Part shown: piece after piece, positions 27,656-35,610 of the stretch | Position numbering within the stretch: the first letter of the stretch is position 1 | Layout: each line of letters opens with the position of its first letter | From: Acidobacteriota bacterium | GTDB lineage: Bacteria; Acidobacteriota; Vicinamibacteria; Vicinamibacterales; Vicinamibacteraceae | DNA length: 63,022 nt | Reading direction: 5' to 3' | NCBI GenBank assembly: GCA_020845575.1 | Contig: JADLFL010000006.1 | Coordinates: 1 to 63,022 of the forward strand | Notes under the pieces: generated by a model | What the model was told of the DNA's origin: nothing | Databases searched by the model: none | The model's input: the letters and a program-made list of their open reading frames with translations, nothing else | Program-made: the position numbers and the translations under genes

Positions 27656-30169
27656 ATGCGTAGATTCGTGTCATCCACGGCGCTGTTCGCGCTGCTGGCC
27701 GGTGCCGCCCTCGTCGCCCAGCAGGGTGGTGGCCAGCCTCCCGCTCAGGACGTCCAGCGTCCCACCTTCCGCGCCCAGATCGACTACGTCGAGGTCTCCG
27801 CCATCGTCACCGACGATGACGGGAACCTGGTGTCGGGGCTGAAGAAGGAAGACTTCCAGATCTTCGAGAACGGCAAGCCGCAGACGGTGGCCGTCTTCGA
27901 GCCCGTACAGATCCCGTTCCGGCAGCCGGACCGGACGCTGATCGACGGCCGGCCCCTGAAGTTCGACGTGTTCAGCAACGAGGGCGTGCGCGACGGCCGC
28001 GTGTACGTGATCCTGCTCGACGACTACCACGTCGGTGCGCTGCGCGGGAATCTCGTCAAGCGCGCAGCACGCGAGTTCGTGGAGAAGCACGTGGCCGCCA
28101 ACGACCTGGTGGCCGTGATCCATGCCAGCGGTCGCAGCAACGCCTCGCAGGAGTTCACGTCGAACAAGGAACTGCTGTTGGCGTCGATCGACAAGTTCAT
28201 GGGCATGAAGATCCGGTCGGCGCTGCTGGAGCGGCTGGACGACTACCGCAATCGCGTCGAGTTCATGAACGCGATGCGGAGCGAGAGCGACTCGGACACC
28301 AGGCGCGACAAGGCGCTCGACATGCTCGACCCGCAGCGCGCGTACAACGCGCGTTCCTCGATGGACACGCTCCGCAACATCTCGCGCGTGCTCGACACCG
28401 TCAACGGCAGCCGCAAGGCCGTTCTCTTCTACAGCGAAGGCATCGACTACAACATCGTCGACGTGATGGGTGCGGACACGGGCGCGCGGCATGCCACCGA
28501 CGTCCTCTACTCCGTGCGCGATGCGATCGGCGCGGCCACGCGCAGCAACGTCGCGTACTACACGATCGATCCGCGCGGCCTGTCGGCCATGTCCGACGAC
28601 GAGATGGACATCCAGGCGTCGCCGCAGGACGTCACGCTCGGCCTCAATTCGTGGAACCTCCGCGACGAGCAGCGTCTCGCCCAGATGAACCTGATGTCGC
28701 TGGCCGAGGAGACTGGCGGGGCCGCGTCGGTCAACTCCAACGATTTCTCGAGAATCTACGACCGCATCGTCCGCGACAGCAGCAGCTACTACCTGCTCGG
28801 CTACTACCCGACCGACGAGCGCCGCAACGGCAGCATCCGCCGCATCCAGGTGAAGGTGGATCGCAAGGGCGTGAAGGTGTTCGCGCGCAAGGCATACCAG
28901 GCGCCGAAGAACAGGGACGAGAAGAAGATCACCGAGTCGGCCACCGGGACGTCGCCCGAGGTGAAGGCCGTGCTCAACGCGGCCCTCCCGACGCCCGGTC
29001 TGAGCCTGTCGGTCAACGCCGTCCCGTTCAAGGGCGCCAACAAGAAGACGTCGGTGGCGGTCACGGTGCAGGTGGACGGCGACAAGCTCGCTCTCCGGGA
29101 AACGGGCGACACGTTCACCAACGCGCTGGAGATCTCGATGATGGCCATGGACTTCTCGGGCAAGGTGCCCGATGGCGATCGCGCCAATCTCGAGCTCAAG
29201 CTGCGCAGGCAGACGCGGGACCTGATGGTGCAGTCCGGTATCAGATCGGTGACCACGCTCGATCTGCCGCCGGGCCGGTACCAGCTGCGTGTCGGCGCGC
29301 GCGAGGCCAACAACGGCGCGGTCGGCTCGGTGTTCATGGACCTCGACGTCCCGGATTTCTCGGTGCCGTTCAGCATGAGTGGCCTCCTGTTGTCCTCGTC
29401 TGCCGCCGGGCTCACGCCCACGCCCCGGATGGAGGAGACCCTGAAGGCGTTGCTGCCCGTGCCGCCGACGACCGCGCGCGGGTTCGCCACGGCCGAGACG
29501 CTCTTCGGCTATGTCGACGTGTACGACTCGCTCCAGCCGGCGCATGCCGTGGACATCACGACCTCTGTGACGCGCGTCGACGGCACGAAGGTGTTCTCGA
29601 CGACAGACGAACGCCAGTCGTCCGAGCTGGGGACCAGCAAGGGTGGTGGCTATGGCGTGCCGTTCACGGTACCGCTGACCGATATCGAGCCAGGTCTCTA
29701 CGTGCTGAACGTCGAGGCGAGACCACGTCTCGCAAACAGGTCGGCCGTGTTCCGGGAGGCGACGTTCGCCGTGTACGGTCCGCCCACATCGTCGGCGTCC
29801 ACCGCACCGCGCATCGTGCCGATCGCACACGGCCCGCTGAGCAACGGCGCGACGGCGCGCGAGTCGGTGGCGCGGTCGCCGGAGGAGTGGGGTGCCCTGT
29901 GGGCGTCGCTGCCCACCAAACAGGCCGCACCACAGGTGGCCTTCGACCAGATGATGGTCGTGGGCGTGTTCGTGGGCAACAAGCCGACGACAGGCTACAA
30001 GGTCGAGATCACGGGGGCCCGCATCGACGGCGACGCGCTCGTCATCGAATGGCGTGAGGTGCCGCCGGCCGAGGGTTCCAGCGTGAACGCCACGGTGACG
30101 ACCCCATTCGCAGTGGCCGGTGTGGAGAGACACGACGGGCCGGTGCGCTTCGAGAAGGCCGGCAGCTAG
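27656..30169 (+). CDS. Secreted VWFA-related protein fused to a C-terminal PrcB-like domain
   Basis: 837 residues from ATG 27656 with signal peptide (RRFVSSTALFALLAGAALVAQ). Residues ~40-430 form the Acidobacteriota-type VWFA-related domain: VEVSAIVTDDDGNLVSGLKKEDFQIFENGKPQ, then DGRVYVILLDDYHV (MIDAS-like acidic site), VLFYSEGIDYN, YTIDPRGL and SSSYYLLGYYP. A beta-rich middle follows. The last ~100 residues (SPEEWGALWASLPTKQAAP...VAFDQMMVVGVFVGNKPTTGYKVEIT) match the pattern of PrcB C-terminal domains. The protein is probably periplasmic and involved in protein binding; no enzymatic site is evident. It is divergent from the M24 peptidase and directly abuts the next membrane protein gene (TAG then ATG). 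Confidence 0.85.
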   Translation: MRRFVSSTALFALLAGAALVAQQGGGQPPAQDVQRPTFRAQIDYVEVSAIVTDDDGNLVSGLKKEDFQIFENGKPQTVAVFEPVQIPFRQPDRTLIDGRPLKFDVFSNEGVRDGRVYVILLDDYHVGALRGNLVKRAAREFVEKHVAANDLVAVIHASGRSNASQEFTSNKELLLASIDKFMGMKIRSALLERLDDYRNRVEFMNAMRSESDSDTRRDKALDMLDPQRAYNARSSMDTLRNISRVLDTVNGSRKAVLFYSEGIDYNIVDVMGADTGARHATDVLYSVRDAIGAATRSNVAYYTIDPRGLSAMSDDEMDIQASPQDVTLGLNSWNLRDEQRLAQMNLMSLAEETGGAASVNSNDFSRIYDRIVRDSSSYYLLGYYPTDERRNGSIRRIQVKVDRKGVKVFARKAYQAPKNRDEKKITESATGTSPEVKAVLNAALPTPGLSLSVNAVPFKGANKKTSVAVTVQVDGDKLALRETGDTFTNALEISMMAMDFSGKVPDGDRANLELKLRRQTRDLMVQSGIRSVTTLDLPPGRYQLRVGAREANNGAVGSVFMDLDVPDFSVPFSMSGLLLSSSAAGLTPTPRMEETLKALLPVPPTTARGFATAETLFGYVDVYDSLQPAHAVDITTSVTRVDGTKVFSTTDERQSSELGTSKGGGYGVPFTVPLTDIEPGLYVLNVEARPRLANRSAVFREATFAVYGPPTSSASTAPRIVPIAHGPLSNGATARESVARSPEEWGALWASLPTKQAAPQVAFDQMMVVGVFVGNKPTTGYKVEITGARIDGDALVIEWREVPPAEGSSVNATVTTPFAVAGVERHDGPVRFEKAGS

Positions 30170-30553
30170 ATGCGCAGCACCGAGCGCACATCGCTCGGGC
30201 TGACCCGGCGGCAGGCGGCGCTCGTGGCCTACTCCGCCGGCTGGATCACCGGCCTCGTGGTGCTCTGGCTCGAGGGGCAGGACAGGGACACGCGGTGGCA
30301 CGCCGCGCAGTCGACGGTGGGCTTCGGTCTGCTGGCCCTCGCGGGTGTCCTGTGCATGGCGGTGGCCACGATCGGCCTGCTCTCGTCCATGATCGTGTTC
30401 CGCATCGGTCTGGTGGGCGTGCAGGTCGTTGTCGCCGTCGGGATCGCGCTCTGGGCGTGGTCGCTCGTCCGCGTCGCGCTCGGCGGCACGCCCCGCTGGC
30501 CCCTGATTGGCGCCCGCGTCGACGCCCTGGCCGACCCCTCTCGCTCGGCGTAG
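30170..30553 (+). CDS. Small membrane protein, DUF4870-like
   Basis: 127 residues beginning on the base after the preceding stop. The N-terminal AALVAYSAGWITGLVVLWLEGQDRDTRWHAAQSTVGFGLLAL resembles the DUF4870/Tic20-like pattern (first helix, loop with a charged pair, then WHAAQS). Three hydrophobic segments are visible (about 18-36, 50-70 and 75-105). Family members have no established biochemical role. Co-transcription with the VWFA/PrcB gene is likely, given zero spacing. Confidence 0.75.
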   Translation: MRSTERTSLGLTRRQAALVAYSAGWITGLVVLWLEGQDRDTRWHAAQSTVGFGLLALAGVLCMAVATIGLLSSMIVFRIGLVGVQVVVAVGIALWAWSLVRVALGGTPRWPLIGARVDALADPSRSA

Positions 30554-30636
30554 GGCCTGACGTGTCCGGCCCGTTGGCATCACCGTATGCCGGTCAGGCT
30601 CGGAGAGCCGACCCCGCCACCAGGCGGCAGAGGACG

Positions 30637-30665
30637 TAGAATCGACGTGTTCTCTCCATAGGAGG
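30637..30665 (+). promoter_or_regulatory. Promoter -10 and ribosome binding site of second VWFA gene
   Basis: TAGAAT at 30637-30642 is a plausible -10, and a full AGGAGG lies at 30660-30665, four bases before the ATG. This gene is therefore leadered, unlike several others in the window. Confidence 0.55.
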
Positions 30666-30669
30666 CAGG

Positions 30670-31737
30670 ATGCGTCGAACGCTGCTGTCACTGCTGGTCT
30701 TGGTCGCCTCGTCTGGCGTCGTGTCGCTCGATGGCCAGGCTCCCGCACAGCCCGCGTTCCGCGCCGGCACCACCGTCGTCGAGGTGTCGGCCATCGTCAC
30801 CAAGGACGGCGTGCCGGTGGCGGACCTCCGCGCCGATGAAGTGGTCGTCCTGGACAACGGCAAGCCACAGGAACTGGTGGCGTTCGAGTTCGTCGATCTC
30901 GGGCGCGTGGAAGGACCGGCGCAGCGGCGCGATTTCGTGCTCGTGCTCGACGACCTGCACATCGCCGCCGAGCAGTCGGCGCCCACCATCGACGCGGCGC
31001 TGGCGTTGGTCGATGCGCTCGGACCGTACGATCGTCTTGCCGTCTCGACGACCGGGGCCGTGAATCTCTCCTTCGAGTTCTCGACCCAGAGGGAGGCGGC
31101 TCGCGAGACGATCCGCAAGTTCCGGGGGCAGATGCCTCGCGGACAGTACATGGCGGGCCGGCTTGGAGGGGCAGAAGCCTCGGCACGATCGCGGATCGCC
31201 CTCGACGTGCTCGGTCAGATTTGCGAAGCGGTGCGGTCCGATACTGCTGAACGACGCGCGCTGCTGCTCTTCAGCACCGGATACGTGGAGCTCAGACCGG
31301 ACATTGGCAACAGGGATACGCAGAACATCTGGCCTGACTATCTCGAACTGCTGCGTGAGGCCGCGCTCGGCAATGTCGCCATCTATACGGTGGACCCGCG
31401 TGGTCTTCGCGCGCCGAATACGCCCGCGCCCTGGGTATCTGGGGGGCCGCCGACGATGGGGTCACCCACCGCGCTGGCGTCGGACGTCACGGGCAGCAAC
31501 GCCATCCTCGCACTGAATACCGGCGGCGTGCAGACGCGCTGGACCAACGACCTCACCGCCGGGTACGCACAACTCCTGCAGGACAGCCGCCAGTACTACC
31601 GTCTGGCGTACGTCCAGCCGGAGCCCGCGCCGGGCAAGGCGCAGCCGCAGACCCGCGGCATCAAGGTGAAGGTGACGCGCCCCGGCGTGGACGTCCGCGC
31701 CCGCCAGCGCTACGCACCCGCCAGGGACGCCTCGTAG
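30670..31737 (+). CDS. Secreted VWFA-related protein
   Basis: 355 residues from ATG 30670 with a signal peptide (RRTLLSLLVLVASSGVVSLDG). The VWFA-related layout repeats that of the larger protein upstream: VEVSAIVTKDGVPVADLRADEVVVLDNGKPQELVAFEFVD, RDFVLVLDDLHIA, LLLFSTGYVEL, IYTVDPRGL and a closing SRQYYRLAYV strand with IKVKVTRPGVDVRAR. It lacks the PrcB-like extension. Such proteins are numerous in Acidobacteriota and their roles are unknown; an envelope or extracellular protein-binding job is inferred. It ends just before a heptamer array in a convergent gap. Confidence 0.85.
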   Translation: MRRTLLSLLVLVASSGVVSLDGQAPAQPAFRAGTTVVEVSAIVTKDGVPVADLRADEVVVLDNGKPQELVAFEFVDLGRVEGPAQRRDFVLVLDDLHIAAEQSAPTIDAALALVDALGPYDRLAVSTTGAVNLSFEFSTQREAARETIRKFRGQMPRGQYMAGRLGGAEASARSRIALDVLGQICEAVRSDTAERRALLLFSTGYVELRPDIGNRDTQNIWPDYLELLREAALGNVAIYTVDPRGLRAPNTPAPWVSGGPPTMGSPTALASDVTGSNAILALNTGGVQTRWTNDLTAGYAQLLQDSRQYYRLAYVQPEPAPGKAQPQTRGIKVKVTRPGVDVRARQRYAPARDAS

Positions 31738-31742
31738 AAGCA

Positions 31743-31778
31743 CCGGTTGCCGGTTTGCCGGTTGCCCGTTGCCGGCTG
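31743..31778. repeat. Heptamer array in convergent gap
   Basis: CCGGTTG, CCGGTTTG (one extra T), CCGGTTG, CCCGTTG and CCGGCTG run from 31743 to 31778, filling the 42-bp gap between two convergent stop codons. Confidence 0.85.
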
Positions 31779-31779
31779 T

Positions 31780-32238
31780 CTACAGCTCCCCGTTCCACTC
31801 TTCGGGTTCGGCGGCCGTGGCACGGATGATTTCCAGGTGCCACTTGCCGCCGCCCCAGGGTTCGATCACCTCGGCGACCACCACGTCGACGAGCACCTCG
31901 TGGAAGGTGCGCGTCTCCGGATCGCCCTCGAGGTGGTACGCCGATTCGTCCCACCCGAACGTGGGATACAGCGCCAGCGTCAGGAACAGATCGTATCCGT
32001 CGTCCACGACGATGAGCTGTCCGCAGGGACGCTTCAGCGTGGAGTGGTAGATGAGGTATTTCTCCGCGCTGTGCGCGCGGATGTAGCGCTTGAGCGCGAA
32101 CTCGCGCGCCACGATCTCCTCGACGGCGATCTTCTTGTCCCAGCAGTCGCGGCAGTACTTCTCCTCGCCACGCGGCTCGGACACCTCCTTCGCGTTGCAC
32201 AGGGCGCAACGCGCGCTCGACACGGTACGGCGCGACAT
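31780..32238 (-). CDS. Conserved-looking protein with N-terminal zinc-ribbon-like cysteines
   Basis: 152 residues from ATG 32238. I do not recognise the family. The N-terminus has two cysteine pairs (CALC and CRDC, about residues 11-33) that could bind one zinc ion. The rest is a mixed alpha/beta region with YLIYHSTLKRPCGQLIVVDDGYDLFLTLALYPTFGWDESAYHLEGD, without signal peptide or membrane span, so probably cytoplasmic. It starts 11 bp after the glycogen phosphorylase stop and is probably co-transcribed with it, but no functional link can be drawn. Confidence 0.7.
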   Translation of the reverse strand: MSRRTVSSARCALCNAKEVSEPRGEEKYCRDCWDKKIAVEEIVAREFALKRYIRAHSAEKYLIYHSTLKRPCGQLIVVDDGYDLFLTLALYPTFGWDESAYHLEGDPETRTFHEVLVDVVVAEVIEPWGGGKWHLEIIRATAAEPEEWNGEL

Positions 32239-32249
32239 CGCAGGGCTCG

Positions 32250-34388
32250 CTATCTGGCAGACAGGCTCGCGTCGAACGCGGGGAGGTACATCCGCTCCAC
32301 GTACTCCTTGAGCATGCGGCGCGTACAGAAGTGCGGCGCCACGGTACGGATCGACTGCTTGACCATCTGCACCCAGCGATGCGGCACATCGTCGTCGCCA
32401 CGGTCGTAGAAGGCCGGCACCACTTCCTGTTCGAGCAGGCGATAGAGCGTGTCGGCATCGGCCGCGTCCTGCGCGCCCTGATCGCCGTGTACCACGCCCG
32501 GATCGATGAGCCAGCCGTTGCCGCCCGCGAATCCCTCGGGCCACCAGCCGTCGCCGATGCTCACGTTGAGCACGCCGTTGGCGGCCGCCTTCATGCCGCT
32601 CGTGCCGCTGGCTTCGAGCGGCTTGCGCGGGTTGTTGAGCCACACGTCGCAGCCCTGCACCAGGTAGTGCGCCACGTGCAGGTCATAGTCCTCGACGAAC
32701 GCGATGCGCCCGCCGAAGCGCGGATCGAGCGCGCGGCGGTAGATGCCCTGCAGCGCGTGCTTGCCGCCCTCGTCGGCCGGGTGCGCCTTGCCCGCGAAGA
32801 CGATCTGCACCGGCCGCTTGGCGTCGTTGAGCAGCCGCGCGAGGCGGTCGGGGTCGTGGAAGATCAGGTCCGGCCGCTTGTACGCGGTCATGCGGCGCGC
32901 GAAGCCGATCGTGAGGGCTTCCTGATCGAGCAGCGTGCCGCTCGCGACCACGCGTGAGAGCGGGATGTTCTCGCGCACCCAGCGGTCGCGCACCCGATCG
33001 CGCACGAAGTGGTACATGAACGCGCGCATCCTGTCGCGCACGCGCCACAGGACATCGTCGGGAATCTGCAGCACCGCGTCCCACACGGCCGGGTCGTCGT
33101 GCCGCGCGCGCCAGTCGGCGGGCAGGTAGTCGTCGAGCGTCGAGCCCAGTTCCAGCGACAGCCAGTTGGTGAGGTGGACGCCGTTGGTCACGGCCTTGAC
33201 GGGCTCGTCCTGCGGCGGCAGTTCCGAGATGAGCGGCGCCCACATCTCGCGCGTCACCTCGCCGTGGAGCTGGCTCACGGCGTTGATGAACGCCGCGCTG
33301 CGCATGGCGAGTGCCGTCATGTTGAAGAGCGTGCCGCTGCCATTGTCGTAGCGGCCGAGCGCGAGGAAGTCTTCCCGGTGGTCGCCGAGCCCCCCCCAGC
33401 AGCCGGCCAGGTGTGCCTCGACCATGTGGAAGGGGAACGCGTCGTGGCCGGCAGGCACCGGCGTGTGCGTCGTGAAGACGGTGTCCTGGCGCACGAGCTC
33501 GTGGGCCTGCGCGAACGAGTAGCCCTGCTCGAGGAACTCGCGGATGCGTTGCAGCACCACGAAGGCGGCATGGCCTTCGTTGAGGTGCCACACGGCCGGG
33601 TCGTAGCCCAGGGCGCGGAGCACGCGGACGCCGCCGATGCCGAGGATGATCTCCTGCTGCACGCGCATTTCGCGATCGCCGCCGTAGAGCCGGGCCGAGA
33701 GCTCGCGATCCCATGGCGCGTTCTCGGGCAGGTTGGTGTCCATCAGGTAGAGCGCGATGCCACCGAGCTTCACCTGCCACACCGAGACCAGCACCGTGCG
33801 GTTGCCGAGCGGGACCTGGATGACCAGTTCCTCGCCGTCGGCACCACGCGCGCGCTGCGTGGCCGCGTTCTCCCAGTTGATCTGCTCGTAGTGCTCCTGC
33901 TGCCACCCGTCGGCGGTCATGCCCTGATGGAAGTAGCCCTGCGGGTACATGAACCCGACGCCCACGAACGGCAACCCGAGGTCCGAGGCTTCCTTGCAGT
34001 GATCGCCAGCGAGCACACCGAGGCCGCCCGCGTAGATCGGGAGGGACTGGTGGATGGCGAACTCCGCCGAAAAGTAGGCGATCGGCCTGTCGCGTCCGAT
34101 CGTCGTGCGGGTGGCCCACCACGTGTTCGCGCCCGTGCGCGCCGCCGCAAGCTGACCCATCGCGTCGTCGTAGATGGCGAGGAAGGCCGGATCCGCCGCA
34201 ACGGCCGCGAACCGCTCGGGGCTCACCAGCCGCAGCATGCGGACGGGATTGTGGGCGGTGAGCCGCCACGTCTTGTAGTCGAGGCGGCGGAACACCTCGC
34301 GCGCGTCACGGTGCCAGACCCACCAGAGGTCGGTGGCCAGATCCTGGAGACCAGCGATGCGTTCGGGGAGGACGGGGAATTCGGACAT
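32250..34388 (-). CDS. glgP: Alpha-glucan (glycogen) phosphorylase, short GlgP type
   Basis: 712 residues from ATG 34388, matching the ~700-residue alpha-glucan phosphorylase subfamily and not the 800+ residue MalP type. The N-terminal DUF3417-like region (LPERIAGLQDLATDLWWVWH) is followed by YFSAEFAIHQSLPIYAGGLGVLAGDH, and the pyridoxal-phosphate lysine lies in EASGTSGMKAAANGVLNVSIGDGWWPEG. The enzyme releases glucose-1-phosphate from storage glucans using inorganic phosphate. A ribosome-binding AAGGA lies just before the ATG, and a TACGAT -10 about 70 bases upstream overlaps the divergent asparaginase promoter. Confidence 0.94.
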   Translation of the reverse strand: MSEFPVLPERIAGLQDLATDLWWVWHRDAREVFRRLDYKTWRLTAHNPVRMLRLVSPERFAAVAADPAFLAIYDDAMGQLAAARTGANTWWATRTTIGRDRPIAYFSAEFAIHQSLPIYAGGLGVLAGDHCKEASDLGLPFVGVGFMYPQGYFHQGMTADGWQQEHYEQINWENAATQRARGADGEELVIQVPLGNRTVLVSVWQVKLGGIALYLMDTNLPENAPWDRELSARLYGGDREMRVQQEIILGIGGVRVLRALGYDPAVWHLNEGHAAFVVLQRIREFLEQGYSFAQAHELVRQDTVFTTHTPVPAGHDAFPFHMVEAHLAGCWGGLGDHREDFLALGRYDNGSGTLFNMTALAMRSAAFINAVSQLHGEVTREMWAPLISELPPQDEPVKAVTNGVHLTNWLSLELGSTLDDYLPADWRARHDDPAVWDAVLQIPDDVLWRVRDRMRAFMYHFVRDRVRDRWVRENIPLSRVVASGTLLDQEALTIGFARRMTAYKRPDLIFHDPDRLARLLNDAKRPVQIVFAGKAHPADEGGKHALQGIYRRALDPRFGGRIAFVEDYDLHVAHYLVQGCDVWLNNPRKPLEASGTSGMKAAANGVLNVSIGDGWWPEGFAGGNGWLIDPGVVHGDQGAQDAADADTLYRLLEQEVVPAFYDRGDDDVPHRWVQMVKQSIRTVAPHFCTRRMLKEYVERMYLPAFDASLSAR

Positions 34389-34456
34389 TGGTTCCTTCAG
34401 CGTTCCTGCGGACTCGGAGCGGCCAGCCAGCGATTCCGGCCGGCCATCGACCGCCT

Positions 34457-34466
34457 ATCGTACACT
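34457..34466. promoter_or_regulatory. Overlapping divergent -10 boxes, glgP and asparaginase
   Basis: TACGAT on the minus strand (34462-34457) and TACACT on the plus strand (34461-34466) share two base pairs around a GTAC centre. The plus box ends seven bases before the asparaginase ATG (leaderless geometry); the minus box gives glgP a leader of about 60 bases. Confidence 0.5.
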
Positions 34467-34473
34467 CTGGCGC

Positions 34474-35610
34474 ATGCCAACACGCCTGAATCGCCGAGAT
34501 TTCGTCCGCACAGGTGCCGCCGCGGCAGGCCTCGGCCTAGCCGGTCGCGTCGAGGGCGCCCCTGCCGCCCACCAGCCGGCTCCGGCCGTCAGGCGGAGCC
34601 AGGCGCGGCCCGTGGTGATTGCCTCCGCCAACGGCAATTCCCGCCTGCACGACGGCAACGAGACCTGCGTCGCCCGGGCCTTCCGGCTCATGACCGGCGG
34701 CACCGACGTACTCGAAGCCCTCATCGCCGGCGTCAACATCGTCGAACTGGACCCGAAGGAGACGAGCGTGGGGTACGGCGGACTGCCCAACGCCGACGGC
34801 GTGGTGCAACTCGATTCGTGCTGCATGCACGGGCCGAAGAAGCGGGCCGGTGGCGTCGCGGCGCTCGAAGGCGTGCGCATGCCCTCGAAGGTGGCCCATG
34901 CGGTGCTGCAGAATACCGACCACCACCTGCTTGTCGGTGCCGGTGCGCAGCAGTTCGCGCGCCAGATGGGGTTTGCCATCGAGGACGACCTCAACACCGA
35001 GACCTCGCGGAAGCTGTGGCTCGAATGGAAGCGCCGGCTCGATCCGGAGCACTTCCTCGATCCCGACAAGCGCGCGCAGGCCGGCTTGGACGCCGGGTGG
35101 TCGATGGTGCGCGACGGCCTCATCGACCGCGAGCACTACTTCGGCACCATCAACTGCGACGGCATCAACGCGAAGGGCGAGATCTGCGGCGTGACGACCA
35201 CGAGCGGCCTGGCGTGGAAGATCCCGGGCCGCGTGGGCGATTCGCCGATCCTCGGGGCGGGCCTCTACGTGGATGGCGATGTGGGCGCCGCAGGCTCGAC
35301 GGGCCGTGGCGAGGCCAACCTGTATGGTTTGTGCTCGTACCTGATCGTCGAGCTGCTCCGTCAGGGCAAGTCGCCCAGGGACGCCGGCATGGAAGCGCTT
35401 CGCCGCGTCAAGGCCAACACGATCGAGAAGCGTCTGCTCGATCCGAAGGGGTCGGGTAACCCGCGCTTCGGCCTGAATTTCTACATCGTGAACAAGGCGG
35501 GCGAGTTCGCCGGCGTCTCGATGTACCCGAGCCAGTACGCCGTGTGTACGGAGAATGGCCCCGAGACGCTGAAAACCGAAGCACTTGTGGAAGGCCCGGA
35601 GCCGGCGTGA
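34474..35610 (+). CDS. N4-(beta-N-acetylglucosaminyl)-L-asparaginase family Ntn hydrolase
   Basis: 378 residues from ATG 34474. The leader NRRDFVRTGAAAAGLGLAG has a twin-arginine motif, so export by Tat is likely. The precursor has the T2-family pattern: N-terminal VIASANGN and VELDPKETSVGYGGLPNADGVVQLDSCCMHG, then the autoprocessing site region FGTINCDGINAKGEICGVTTTSG, whose GT supplies the Ntn nucleophile, and the beta-chain segments RVGDSPILGAGLYVDGDVGAAGSTGRGE. Family members cleave the GlcNAc-Asn bond of N-glycans or related amides. The stop overlaps the next GTG (GTGA), coupling it to a serine hydrolase. Confidence 0.88.
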   Translation: MPTRLNRRDFVRTGAAAAGLGLAGRVEGAPAAHQPAPAVRRSQARPVVIASANGNSRLHDGNETCVARAFRLMTGGTDVLEALIAGVNIVELDPKETSVGYGGLPNADGVVQLDSCCMHGPKKRAGGVAALEGVRMPSKVAHAVLQNTDHHLLVGAGAQQFARQMGFAIEDDLNTETSRKLWLEWKRRLDPEHFLDPDKRAQAGLDAGWSMVRDGLIDREHYFGTINCDGINAKGEICGVTTTSGLAWKIPGRVGDSPILGAGLYVDGDVGAAGSTGRGEANLYGLCSYLIVELLRQGKSPRDAGMEALRRVKANTIEKRLLDPKGSGNPRFGLNFYIVNKAGEFAGVSMYPSQYAVCTENGPETLKTEALVEGPEPA

